Assembly (NCBI GenBank): GCA_900768625.1
Contig: CAAGDO010000047.1
Span: 1 to 52,998, forward strand
From: Bacteroidaceae bacterium
Lineage (GTDB): Bacteria; Bacteroidota; Bacteroidia; Bacteroidales; Bacteroidaceae
Direction of reading: 5' to 3'
DNA: 52,998 bases
Positions 23,885 to 32,650 of the stretch are shown here, piece after piece. The position numbers and the translations under genes were made by a program. The stretch's first letter is position 1; the number at the start of each line of letters is the position of its first letter. Under the pieces are notes generated by a model, which searched no databases, was not told the origin of the DNA, and saw only the letters and a program-made list of their open reading frames with translations.

Positions 23885-26050
23885 TTAATACTGCATAGAG
23901 AACGTGATGCCTCGACGCTGCATGTCGCGCAGGGTGGGGCGGAGGCGGAGGAGAAATCCCTCCCAAGAGCGGTTGGCAGACTGGCTCCATCCCACTTCGG
24001 CCAAGGCGATGGCGCGGGGGTAGGCCTGATAGTAGATGCGCTCTGTTGTCGGGATACATTCGCTCCACAGCGTTCCGGCCACGCCGAACAGGTTGTTCTG
24101 CTCAAATTCCGGCCCCATACCCCATGAAGGGTCAAGGGCATACGTCTGCTTGAGTGAAGTGGCAGGCATGCCCCAGTTCACTTCCGGCATGTCACCGCGC
24201 GACATGGGATAGTCGAAATAGCAGTGCTCGCCCGGGCAAAGCATAATCTTTGCGTTGTTGGCCACAGCGGCATCGAGAGCCACCTTCGTCAATCCGTGGC
24301 GCCAAGCAAATGTGACGCATCCCGGCTGGATACGCTTGAAGTCGGTTTCATACCAGAACATCGGCGTCTTTCCATATTTCGTGCGCAAGGTGTCGATCAC
24401 GCGGTTGAAGAGATATTCCTGCAGGCGCCAGTTTTCCGAGCGGTCGGTCGTGGTGATGCCGAGTTGCTTCTTCAAAGCCTGGCAGCTGGGGCAATGTGTC
24501 CAGCAGTCGAGGGCAGGATTGCCCGCCTCGTCGCCTCCAAGGTGGACGTAGGGCGAAGTGAAGATTTCTGCCAGTTCCCCGAACACGTTGCCCAGGAATT
24601 CATAGGTGAATTCATTGGAGGGGCAGAGCAGTTCGTTCGAAACGCCGCAAGTTGTGCGGATGGGCACCTTCTTGGCTCCGCAAGTCAATTCGGGGTAGGC
24701 GTGGATGGCAGCCACCTCGTGGCCCGGCATTTCGATTTCGGGCACCACCTGCACATGGTAGGTGGCAGCGTATTTCACCAGTTCGCGCATTTGGTCCTGC
24801 GTGTAGAATCCGCTGATGGGCACCAGCATATCGTCCATACCCACTCGCGATGAAGCCTCTTCCGTCAGGCGCGGATAGTGCTTGATTTCGATGCGCCAAG
24901 CCTGGTCGTCGACAAGGTGGAGGTGGAGCGCATTCAGTTTGTAGCGGGCCATTTCAGGCACAAACTGCTTCAAGTCCTCGAAGGGGATGAATGTGCGGCA
25001 CGGGTCGACCATCAGTTCGCGGATGTGCGTGCGCGGAGTGTCGGAGATGGAGAGTTGGGGGATGGCTTCGCAGCAGAGTCCTTCTGCGTCAGCGCGCAGC
25101 AACTGTTCGAAGGTCATCAATCCGTAGAACACACCAGCAGCTGAGGCACCATGGATGTCCACGCCGTCTGCTGTCACTGTCAGACGATATGCCTCAGGAT
25201 CCTTCAGGCTCTTGTCGAGTCCGAGCGTTATTGTGGCGCGGCCTTTTCCTTTCGTTTTGCCCACGCGTTCGCGCAAGATGCGTTCAGCCTGAGTGCATTC
25301 GTTGGCCAGACCGTTTTCGGCAACCACTTCCCAACGCGTACGCACATTGAGCGCGCGAGCCTCCTTGTTCACCGTCAGGCTAGAGGGGGCTGGAATCAGG
25401 CATTCTTCAGGGTTGCAAACGGAAGTCGAGAGTTTTTCGCCAGTGAAGAACACGCTCCAGCCTTCAGCGCGGCGGTACTTCATTTCTGCGCCTTTCGGCA
25501 CAATCAATTTGACTTGTTTGCGGTTGATGCCAGCAAAGGTTGAGGCGCAAGCCTTGGGGGGATTTGTGGCGTTGACGCGCAGTGTGCGCAGTCCGCTGAG
25601 GCGTGCGAAAGCAAATTCGCCCAAAATGGGTGAACCCTCAATGGTCAGTTCCTTCAGTGAGGAGCATGAGGAGAAAGCGCCGTCGCCCACGCGTTCAAGG
25701 GATGCGGGCAAAGTCATGCCCTTCAGTGAGGTGCAGGCGAAGAAAGCCTGTGTGCCGATGGTGCGCACGTTGGTCGGCAAGGTCACCTGTTCAAGCTGAT
25801 GGCGCGAATGGAAGGCGTTGATGGGGATGTTCGGGCAGTCTGCTTCGCTCAAGTCCACGGTGCGTAGCTGATAGCAGAGGTCGCGCAACTGGCGGAAGTC
25901 AGAATTTCCTTGAACCGAAAGTTTTCCGTTGAGGGTGATGGCAGTGGCTGCAGCCTTCTGCTCTGGTTGCAGGTTGCTCATGCGGCTCACGCTTTGGGCG
26001 CTGATGGGGAGGCAGAGCAGCGACAGAGCCAGAGTGGGGATGATTCTCAT
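23885..26050 (-). CDS. Secreted GH20 beta-N-acetylhexosaminidase with LRR domain
   Basis: The ATG at 26050 gives 721 residues with a signal peptide (MRIIPTLALSLLCLPISAQS). Residues of about 40-200 are BspA-type leucine-rich repeats (LRR_5), with repeats such as AFFACTSLKGMTLPASLERV and AFSSCSSLKELTI. Then come a GH20 N-terminal-like domain and the catalytic barrel, with the Asp-Glu pair in HLGGDEAG near 503-510 and WRIEIKHYPRLTE near 390. GH20 enzymes cleave terminal N-acetylhexosamine from glycans using the substrate acetamido group. The fused LRR may bind host or microbial surfaces. Three codons of a possible upstream TTG start are unlikely to be used. Confidence 0.9.
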   Translation of the reverse strand: MRIIPTLALSLLCLPISAQSVSRMSNLQPEQKAAATAITLNGKLSVQGNSDFRQLRDLCYQLRTVDLSEADCPNIPINAFHSRHQLEQVTLPTNVRTIGTQAFFACTSLKGMTLPASLERVGDGAFSSCSSLKELTIEGSPILGEFAFARLSGLRTLRVNATNPPKACASTFAGINRKQVKLIVPKGAEMKYRRAEGWSVFFTGEKLSTSVCNPEECLIPAPSSLTVNKEARALNVRTRWEVVAENGLANECTQAERILRERVGKTKGKGRATITLGLDKSLKDPEAYRLTVTADGVDIHGASAAGVFYGLMTFEQLLRADAEGLCCEAIPQLSISDTPRTHIRELMVDPCRTFIPFEDLKQFVPEMARYKLNALHLHLVDDQAWRIEIKHYPRLTEEASSRVGMDDMLVPISGFYTQDQMRELVKYAATYHVQVVPEIEMPGHEVAAIHAYPELTCGAKKVPIRTTCGVSNELLCPSNEFTYEFLGNVFGELAEIFTSPYVHLGGDEAGNPALDCWTHCPSCQALKKQLGITTTDRSENWRLQEYLFNRVIDTLRTKYGKTPMFWYETDFKRIQPGCVTFAWRHGLTKVALDAAVANNAKIMLCPGEHCYFDYPMSRGDMPEVNWGMPATSLKQTYALDPSWGMGPEFEQNNLFGVAGTLWSECIPTTERIYYQAYPRAIALAEVGWSQSANRSWEGFLLRLRPTLRDMQRRGITFSMQY

Positions 26051-26215
26051 GTTGATCAATCAGGTGAAAATGAAAGGGAAAGCCATGATGGGGATTTTCG
26101 GGGTGGTTCATCATGGGAAAAACATTGAAGATGAAGTCCCAATGTCATCATAGCTATAAATGAATGAGGTTGGTAAGTTCCTTTTTCGAGAGAGAACGGA
26201 TGGGGAAAGACAAGC

Positions 26216-26629
26216 TTAGAAACGAATGCTGCGGGAGCCGTCGGGGAGTTCTTCGATGTCCACGCGCACGGCATCGCCGGGGAGTACGTCCTCAATCAGT
26301 TCGGGCCATTCGATGAAGCAGAGGGCACCGGAATAGAAATAGTCCTCGTAGCCCATGTCGTAGACTTCCTCCAGTTTCTTGATGCGGTAGAAGTCGAAGT
26401 GGTAGATCAGTTCGCCTGTGTCGTCAGAGCGGTATTCGTTGACGATGCTGAATGTGGGTGAATTCACCACGTCCGTCACGCCGAGTGCTTCGCAGACGGC
26501 CTTGATGAAAGTGGTCTTTCCTGCTCCCATCTTGCCGTAGAAGGCAAACACGGTGTTTTGGTCGATGGTTTCGATGAATTGCTTGGCAGCAGCTGGCATG
26601 TCGTCCAGCGATTTGAGAATGATTTCCAT
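26216..26629 (-). CDS. tsaE: tRNA threonylcarbamoyladenosine synthesis ATPase TsaE
   Basis: This 137-residue protein is a typical TsaE (YjeE), with the P-loop GKMGAGKTTF at 32-41, the NSPTFSIVNEY switch near 62-72, HFDFYRI and the EWPE motif. With TsaB and TsaD it makes the t6A37 modification of ANN-decoding tRNAs in the cytosol. It faces dpp4 across a divergent promoter region. On its own strand a TAACTTAG box (complement of 26750-26757) may be the promoter. Confidence 0.94.
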   Translation of the reverse strand: MEIILKSLDDMPAAAKQFIETIDQNTVFAFYGKMGAGKTTFIKAVCEALGVTDVVNSPTFSIVNEYRSDDTGELIYHFDFYRIKKLEEVYDMGYEDYFYSGALCFIEWPELIEDVLPGDAVRVDIEELPDGSRSIRF

Positions 26630-26792
26630 ATCGATGAGTGAGAGTTATTGCAAATGAAGGATGGGTTTCGTTGCTCGTCAGCCTGATGGGGAAAGAGCTC
26701 CCTTTGTGGCATTTTGCTCAAAAAGCTGGCAAAGTTGCCCATTTACGCCGCTAAGTTACGAATAAAATGCGGAGCATTCGGAAGGTTTTGAG

Positions 26793-26800
26793 TAAATTTG
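26793..26800 (+). promoter_or_regulatory. -7 box of dipeptidyl peptidase IV
   Basis: TAAATTTG matches TAnnTTTG and lies 75 bases upstream of the ATG at 26876. No convincing -33 TTTG is present. Confidence 0.5.
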
Positions 26801-26875
26801 CACATTGAAACGCTCCGTGACAAGGGTTCGGGGCGTAGGAACTGAAGTTTAGGACAAACATACAACCTTGATAAT

Positions 26876-29098
26876 ATGAAAAAATTTCTTCTGATTGTGG
26901 CTGGGCTGCTCTCAGGCTTCATGGGTTTTTCCGCCCCTCAGGCCGAAGCGCAGACCACGTCGCTCACGCTTACCGACATTGCGCACGGCAAGTATTCGCC
27001 TCGCTACGTTTATGGTGTGAACCCCATGAGCGACGGTGAGACCTACACCCAGCTTTCTCCCGACAGCAAGCGCATCATCCGCCGCTCGTTCAAGACGGGA
27101 AAGGAACTTGGAACCATCTTCGACTGTGCCAACGCTCGTGGCCCCAAAAAACTTGATGCCATTGACGGCTACATTATGTCGCCCGATGGACGCCGCATCC
27201 TCCTCCGCACCCAGACGAAGATGATCTACCGTCGTTCCTACACTGCGGTCTATTATATCTACGACATTGAGAATCGCAAGTTCGAACCCCTCTCAGAAGG
27301 TGGTCCCCAACAGATGCCTATCTTCTCGCCCGACGGTAACGTAGTGGCTTTTGCCCGCGACAACAACCTCTTTCTCGTGAAGCTCCTTTTCGGCAATGCA
27401 GAAAGTCAGGTGACCAAGGACGGAAAGTTCAATGAAGTGCTCAACGGTGTGCCCGACTGGGTCAACGAAGAGGAATTCGCCACCAACCGTTCCTTTGATT
27501 TTTCTTCTGACAGCCAGATGCTCGCCTGGGTTCGTTACGATGAATCCCGCGTGCCTGTCTATGCCATTCAGGAATTCAAGGGCATGTATCCCACCCGTTC
27601 GGAATACGACGAATATCCCGGTGAATTCCGTTACAAATATCCTGTGGCCGGAGCCAAGAACAGCGATGTCACGGTGATGACCTTCGACATCAAGAACCGT
27701 GTGACGCGTACCCTCAAACTCCCCCTCGATTCTGACGGCTACGTGCCCCGCATCCATTTCACTTCTGACCCCAACAAGCTTGCTGTCGTCACTCTCAACC
27801 GCCACCAGAGCCGCATGGACATCTATATGGCCAATCCCCGCAGCACAGAGTGTAAACTCGCTGTGCGTGAGGAGAACCCCAAGTACGTCACGGAGTCCTC
27901 TTATGTCAGCATGAAATTCTTCGGCAATCACTTTGCCTACATTTCCGACCGTTCGGGCTATAAGCACATCTATCTCTACAACCTCAACGGTAAGCTGGAG
28001 CGTCAGGTGACGAAGGGCGATTACGATGTCAGCGATTTCTATGGCTATGACGAGCAGACCGGTCGTTTCTTCTATTCTTCACATGCTGAAAGTCCTCTCC
28101 GTACGGGCATCTACTCTATCGACAAGAACGGACGTGAGCGCCGTATCTCCACCGAAGCTGGTACGAACGACGCCACTTTCAGCACCTCGATGAAGTATTT
28201 CCTCAATGTCTACTCTTCAGCCCAGCAGCCCCCTGTCATCACGCTTCGCCAGTCGACGGACGGCAAGGTGCTCTCCACGCTCATCGACAATGCCGAACTC
28301 AAAAACGCAGTGACCCCTCTGCTTGGCCAGCGCGAATTCTTCAAGTTCACCACTTCCGAAGGCGTAGAGCTCAACGGCTGGATGGTGAAACCCAAGGATT
28401 TCGATTCCTTCAAGAAGTATCCTGTCATCATGTATCAGTACTCAGGTCCCGGTTCGCAGCAGGTCACTGATTCCTGGAACCTCGGTTTCTATCCCGGTAG
28501 CGTATTTGAAAGCTATATGGCCGACCGCGGATTTATCTTCGCTTGTGTCGACGGACGCGGTACGGGCGGTCGTGGAGCTGATTTCGAAAAGTGCACCTAT
28601 CTCCGTTTGGGTGACCTCGAGTCGAAGGACCAGGTTGAAGCAGCCATCTATCTTGGCTCGCTTCCCTATGTCGATAAGGATCGTATCGCCATCTGGGGTT
28701 GGAGCTTCGGCGGATTCAACACGCTCATGTCCATGAGCGAAGGCCGTCCTGTGTTCCGTGCAGGTGTGGCCGTAGCTGCTCCCACCAATTGGAAGTACTA
28801 CGACACCGTCTACACCGAACGCTACATGCGCACCCCCAAGGAAAACGCTACGGGCTATGCCATCAACCCCATCCAGCGTGCAGCCAACCTCAGCGGTGAT
28901 TTGCTCCTCATCCACGGTACAGCCGACGACAATGTGCATTTCCGCAACTTCGCCGAAGTTCAGGAGGCTTACGTGCAGGCCGGCAAACTCTTCCGTGAGC
29001 AGGTCTATACCAACCGCAACCACTTCATCCAGGGTGGCAATACGCGCTTGCACCTCTTCAACACCATAGCCGGATTCTTCGAGGAAAAACTCAAGTAA
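26876..29098 (+). CDS. dpp4: Dipeptidyl peptidase IV (S9 family)
   Basis: The 740-residue protein has a signal peptide (MKKFLLIVAGLLSGFMGFSA), a beta-propeller domain carrying the substrate N-terminus-binding double glutamate in DWVNEEEF near 196-203, and a C-terminal alpha/beta hydrolase domain. The triad is the serine in GWSFGGF (Ser610), Asp in GTADDNVHF near 685, and His in NRNHFIQGG near 716. DPP IV releases X-Pro or X-Ala dipeptides in the periplasm, feeding peptide uptake in these proteolytic bacteria. It is monocistronic, with a terminator after the stop codon. Confidence 0.95.
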   Translation: MKKFLLIVAGLLSGFMGFSAPQAEAQTTSLTLTDIAHGKYSPRYVYGVNPMSDGETYTQLSPDSKRIIRRSFKTGKELGTIFDCANARGPKKLDAIDGYIMSPDGRRILLRTQTKMIYRRSYTAVYYIYDIENRKFEPLSEGGPQQMPIFSPDGNVVAFARDNNLFLVKLLFGNAESQVTKDGKFNEVLNGVPDWVNEEEFATNRSFDFSSDSQMLAWVRYDESRVPVYAIQEFKGMYPTRSEYDEYPGEFRYKYPVAGAKNSDVTVMTFDIKNRVTRTLKLPLDSDGYVPRIHFTSDPNKLAVVTLNRHQSRMDIYMANPRSTECKLAVREENPKYVTESSYVSMKFFGNHFAYISDRSGYKHIYLYNLNGKLERQVTKGDYDVSDFYGYDEQTGRFFYSSHAESPLRTGIYSIDKNGRERRISTEAGTNDATFSTSMKYFLNVYSSAQQPPVITLRQSTDGKVLSTLIDNAELKNAVTPLLGQREFFKFTTSEGVELNGWMVKPKDFDSFKKYPVIMYQYSGPGSQQVTDSWNLGFYPGSVFESYMADRGFIFACVDGRGTGGRGADFEKCTYLRLGDLESKDQVEAAIYLGSLPYVDKDRIAIWGWSFGGFNTLMSMSEGRPVFRAGVAVAAPTNWKYYDTVYTERYMRTPKENATGYAINPIQRAANLSGDLLLIHGTADDNVHFRNFAEVQEAYVQAGKLFREQVYTNRNHFIQGGNTRLHLFNTIAGFFEEKLK

Positions 29099-29117
29099 TC
29101 TCGCAGGATGGATTCAG

Positions 29118-29165
29118 ACCAACGTGTGGTTTTCGTGTTACGGGAATCATACGTTGGTTTTTTCT
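29118..29165 (+). terminator. Terminator of dpp4
   Basis: The arms ACCAACGTGTG (29118-29128) and CATACGTTGGT (29148-29158) are followed by TTTTTTC. Confidence 0.85.
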
Positions 29166-29253
29166 TGCGTCTGAGTGGCCCAAGGAGTTGCTCATATGGG
29201 GGCTGCCCCCCGTAAAAAAACGTTGAAACGTCAACAGTTTCGCAGATAATTTG

Positions 29254-29261
29254 TACTTTTG
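29254..29261 (+). promoter_or_regulatory. -7 box of the TlpA-like gene
   Basis: TACTTTTG fits TAnnTTTG and lies 31 bases before the ATG at 29293. It overlaps the in-frame start at 29251, which is therefore not used. Confidence 0.6.
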
Positions 29262-29292
29262 CCGCCAACGAACAAACAAAACCATACATCAG

Positions 29293-30375
29293 ATGACAAA
29301 CAAACGTACATTTGCGGCCATGGCATTGGCCCTTACGGCCGCTCTTCCGATGGCCGCACAGAAATATGAAGTGACAGGTACAGCTCCCGCTTCAGCCCCC
29401 TACGTATATATGCAGAACATGCAGGGGCAGGCTGTCGACAGCGTGAAGGTGGAGAACGGCACTTTCAAGTTCAATGGCGAAGCTGAGGGTAAGCTCTTCG
29501 CTTTCATCTTCAGCGACCGTAAGGGAAGCAATGCCACTGTGGCTGTGCTCGACGGAAATGTCAAAGTGAATCTGTCTGAGGGCACCACGACCGGTACGCC
29601 CGAGAATGACGGTCTGACGAAATGGCGCAACGTTCTCCATCCGCTCAACGAGAAAATGGGGCAGCTCAATGCCGAATACCGTTCGTATCACAGTAAGGGC
29701 CAAGTGCCCGACAGCGTGATGGCACGCATTGAGAAGGACTACGAAGTGCTGAAGACGGACATGGTGGCTCAGGTGAAGACCCTCTGCAATGAGAACAAGC
29801 AGGCCAAGTTCCCCGCTTTCTTCCTTGCCACGATGGGTTCGCAGCTGGAGAGAGCTGATGTCATTGACTTGGCCGAGACGGGAAATCCCGCCTATATGCA
29901 GGTGAGTATCCTTGAGCGTATGCGTGGTTCCATTCAGGGCTGGAAGCGCCAGATGCCCGGCACCATGTTCACCGATCTCGAGCTGAACGATGTCAACGGC
30001 AAGCCCCATAAGCTTTCCGAATATATTGGCAAGGGCAAGTATGTGCTCGTTGACTTCTGGGCGTCATGGTGTGGTCCCTGCCGTCGCGAAATGCCTGCCG
30101 TGAAGGCCCTCTATGAGAAGTACCATGCCAAAGGCTTCGACATCGTTGGCCTCTCGTTCGACGACAATGCCAAGGATTGGACGGGAGCCATCAACAGCAT
30201 GAAGCTGCCTTGGCATCACCTCAGCGACCTGAAGGGTTGGCAGAGCATTGCTGGCCAGACTTATGGCATCAATGCCATTCCTGCCACCATCCTCTTTGGT
30301 CCTGACGGAAAGGTCGTTGTCAGCGGTTTGCACAGTGAAGAACTTGAAACCAAGCTTGCCGAGTTGCTGAAATAA
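29293..30375 (+). CDS. Periplasmic TlpA-like thioredoxin with DUF4369 domain
   Basis: The ATG at 29293 gives 360 residues. There is a signal peptide (about 1-22), a beta-rich DUF4369 domain to about 120, a helical linker, and a thioredoxin domain from about 220 with the active site FWASWCGPCRRE (Cys260, Cys263), the GLSFDD segment and the cis-Pro loop AIPATILF. Such proteins reduce disulfides or act in thiol homeostasis in the periplasm. Some are membrane lipoproteins, but no lipobox is evident here. It stands alone between two terminators. Confidence 0.9.
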   Translation: MTNKRTFAAMALALTAALPMAAQKYEVTGTAPASAPYVYMQNMQGQAVDSVKVENGTFKFNGEAEGKLFAFIFSDRKGSNATVAVLDGNVKVNLSEGTTTGTPENDGLTKWRNVLHPLNEKMGQLNAEYRSYHSKGQVPDSVMARIEKDYEVLKTDMVAQVKTLCNENKQAKFPAFFLATMGSQLERADVIDLAETGNPAYMQVSILERMRGSIQGWKRQMPGTMFTDLELNDVNGKPHKLSEYIGKGKYVLVDFWASWCGPCRREMPAVKALYEKYHAKGFDIVGLSFDDNAKDWTGAINSMKLPWHHLSDLKGWQSIAGQTYGINAIPATILFGPDGKVVVSGLHSEELETKLAELLK

Positions 30376-30391
30376 GAAATAATCTCTGCTG

Positions 30392-30446
30392 ATTGCCATC
30401 TTTCCCCGTCTTCACAGAAGAGACAGGGGAGGATGGCAATTTTCTT
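30392..30446 (+). terminator. Terminator of the TlpA-like gene
   Basis: A long imperfect hairpin, ATTGCCATC...GATGGCAAT with inner CCCC/GGGG pairing (30392-30440), is followed by TTTCTT. Confidence 0.85.
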
Positions 30447-30539
30447 GCATATACCTTGACTCTATCCCTTGGATCATGCCGTTGGATTTGGCGTATGGAC
30501 AGAATCAGAAGAAAAACTCTTCAACCCATTTGGAAAACC

Positions 30540-31568
30540 ATGAATATCATCATCCGACATCTGAAGCAGATCCTGTTGTCGCTATGTTTGCCTGCAGCCC
30601 TGGCTTCTTCCTCTCATTGTCAAGCACAAACTCCTGACGTTGATCTGCCGCTTCAGTTGCGTGTAGCCTCATATAACATCCAGCATGGAGTGGGAATGGA
30701 CCATGTTCGGGACTATAAGCGCATCGCTGATGTGCTTGAAAAGATAAATCCCGACGTTGTCGCCATACAGGAGGTCGACAGCATGACCCACCGCACGGAC
30801 CGCACCTATTCGCTGGGTGAAATAGCAGACCATATGCGCTATTATGCTTCGTTCGCTCCCGCCATCTCTTTTGATGGTGGCAAGTACGGCATAGGTATCC
30901 TTTCGCGTAAGCGTCCGATAAGCGTCGAGCGATGTGCATTGCCCGGACGTGAGGAAGGGCGCACCTTGCTCGTGGCAGAATTTGACGACTATGTGTTTGC
31001 CGCCACACACCTTTCGCTGACTGAGGCCGACCGTATGGCATCGTTGAAAATGCTGGAGGACAGAGCCCGGAAGTACGACAAGCCGTTCATCGTGGCCGGC
31101 GATTTCAACGATGAGCCCGGTTCGCCGTTCATTCGGCAATTGGAGCGTTCTTTCCAGCTATGCAGCCGCAAGGACAAATCATGGCCTGCTGACAAACCCA
31201 CAGCGTGTCTGGACTATATCGCCGTCTACAAAAGTCAGGGAGATGTGCGCCGCCCGGGGCCTGTTGTGAAAGGCTGGGAAGCCTATCGGCCGTATGTCGG
31301 CGAGGCAGCCGTGACGCTTCGCTCGGAAGTCTTGAATACACAGGCTTCTGACCATCGTCCGATCATGGCGGATATCCTTCTGCCTACCCCCGTTGACCGA
31401 TTGCTCACCACGAAGCCCTATCTTCAGCTTGCCACGCCGACGTCAGTGAACGTCATGTTCCAGACCAACAGCGTGTGTCATTGCTGGATAGAATACGGCA
31501 CCGACACGTTGCATATGCAGCGCGCCCGTAACGATACTCGACGGCCAGGAGGTGTGCTACGACATTGA
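30540..31568 (+). pseudogene. 5' part of frameshifted nuclease/phosphatase fusion (EEP domain)
   Basis: The ATG at 30540 opens a secreted protein with a signal peptide (about 1-29) and an endonuclease/exonuclease/phosphatase domain with the motifs SYNIQHGVG, QEVDSM, GDFNDEP and ASDHRPI. From about residue 287 a fibronectin-like domain of purple-acid-phosphatase type begins (KPYLQLATPTSVNVMF). The frame then runs into unrelated sequence and stops. The domain continues in the next frame (31552-32478). Removing one A at 31530-31531 (CGTAACG to CGTACG) restores one open frame of 645 residues. It could be a recent mutation or a sequencing error. The gene has no close neighbour that explains its substrate. 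Confidence 0.75.
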
Positions 31569-32478
31569 GAACAACATCCTCCTCGACCATCTGAAACCTG
31601 CCACCCGCTATTACTATCGCGTTTGTGTCATGGAGATGCTCTCCAAAGGAGCTTATTCCACCCACTTCGGAGCGGACACGCTGCGCACACCGTACTATTC
31701 GTTCCGCACGCCTTCTGACAAAAGTGAGAACTTTTCGTGTCTTGTCTTCAATGACCTGCACGAACAGGGTGAGACCCTGGCCCATCTGAAGCAGTTGGCA
31801 AAGGACGTGGACTATGATTTCGTGATATTCAATGGCGATTGCCTCCCTGAACCGCACAGCCGACAACATGCCATCCGAATGATTCACAGTCTGGCGGATT
31901 CCGTCAACGGAGCAGAGAAGCCCATCATCTTTCTGCGGGGCAACCATGAGATACGCAACGCCTATTCGGCTGGCATGCACCACTTGATAGGCTACTACAA
32001 TGACAAGACCTACAGTGCATTCACCTGGGGCGGCACCCGTTTCGTGCTCCTTGACTTGGGTGAAGACAAGCCCGATTCGTTGTCGGTTTATGGTGGACTC
32101 AATGATTTCACGCAGCTGCGACTGGACCAAGTATCGTTTATCAAGCAGGAACTGTCGAGCCGTGCGTTCAAGTCAGCACGCCATCGTGTGCTTGTCAGCC
32201 ATATTCCAGTCTTTGGCAACACCGACGACTATCGCCCTTGCACCGAACTGTGGGGACCGATGCTGAGGCGCGCCTCATTTGACGTGGCTCTCGCAGCCCA
32301 CACGCATCATGCCCGGTTCTATCCCCAGGGCGTTGACGGATGCCGGTATCCTGTCTTGATTGGAGGAGGATACAACAAGGAAGATGCGACAGTAACCGTA
32401 CTGACCCTCCGCGATGGAAAATTCAGTATGCGCGTCCTGTCCGAAAATCCCAAGATGCGCTGGACTTTGGGCGAATAA
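31552..32478 (+). pseudogene. 3' part of frameshifted fusion (metallophosphatase domain)
   Basis: This frame encodes the rest of the fibronectin-like domain (LKPATRYYYRV) and a calcineurin-like phosphatase with all metal motifs: NDLHEQG, FNGDC, RGNHE, VSHIPVFG and AAHTHH. The stretch read upstream of the GTG at 31552 in this frame (ILDGQE) joins naturally to QRAR at the end of the previous frame, which is why I read the pair as one broken gene. Alternatively the two halves are translated separately, but this half has no signal peptide or credible start of its own. The ending is normal and is followed by a terminator. Confidence 0.72.
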
Positions 32479-32501
32479 GGCCGCAAAAGGACGAAATGAT
32501 T

Positions 32502-32555
32502 ACACGGCAATGACACGTTCCTGTTTTATCACGTGTGATTGTCGTGTATTCTTTT
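32502..32555 (+). terminator. Terminator after the metallophosphatase frame
   Basis: The arms at 32502-32517 and 32532-32547 (ACACGGCAATGACACG against CGTGTGATTGTCGTGT) pair with two mismatches and are followed by ATTCTTTT. Confidence 0.7.
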
Positions 32556-32611
32556 GTACCATTGGTTTTCGAAAGTCCTTTGTCAAAAGGATGAGAAGTT
32601 GTTTTTTTTTC

Positions 32612-32619
32612 GTACTTTC
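32612..32619 (+). promoter_or_regulatory. Near-consensus -7 box of the AAA/PD-(D/E)XK gene
   Basis: TACTTTCG differs from TAnnTTTG at one base and lies 32 bases before the ATG at 32651. Confidence 0.45.
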
Positions 32620-32650
32620 GCAAAGTAAACCCATAAAACTTCAGCATCGT

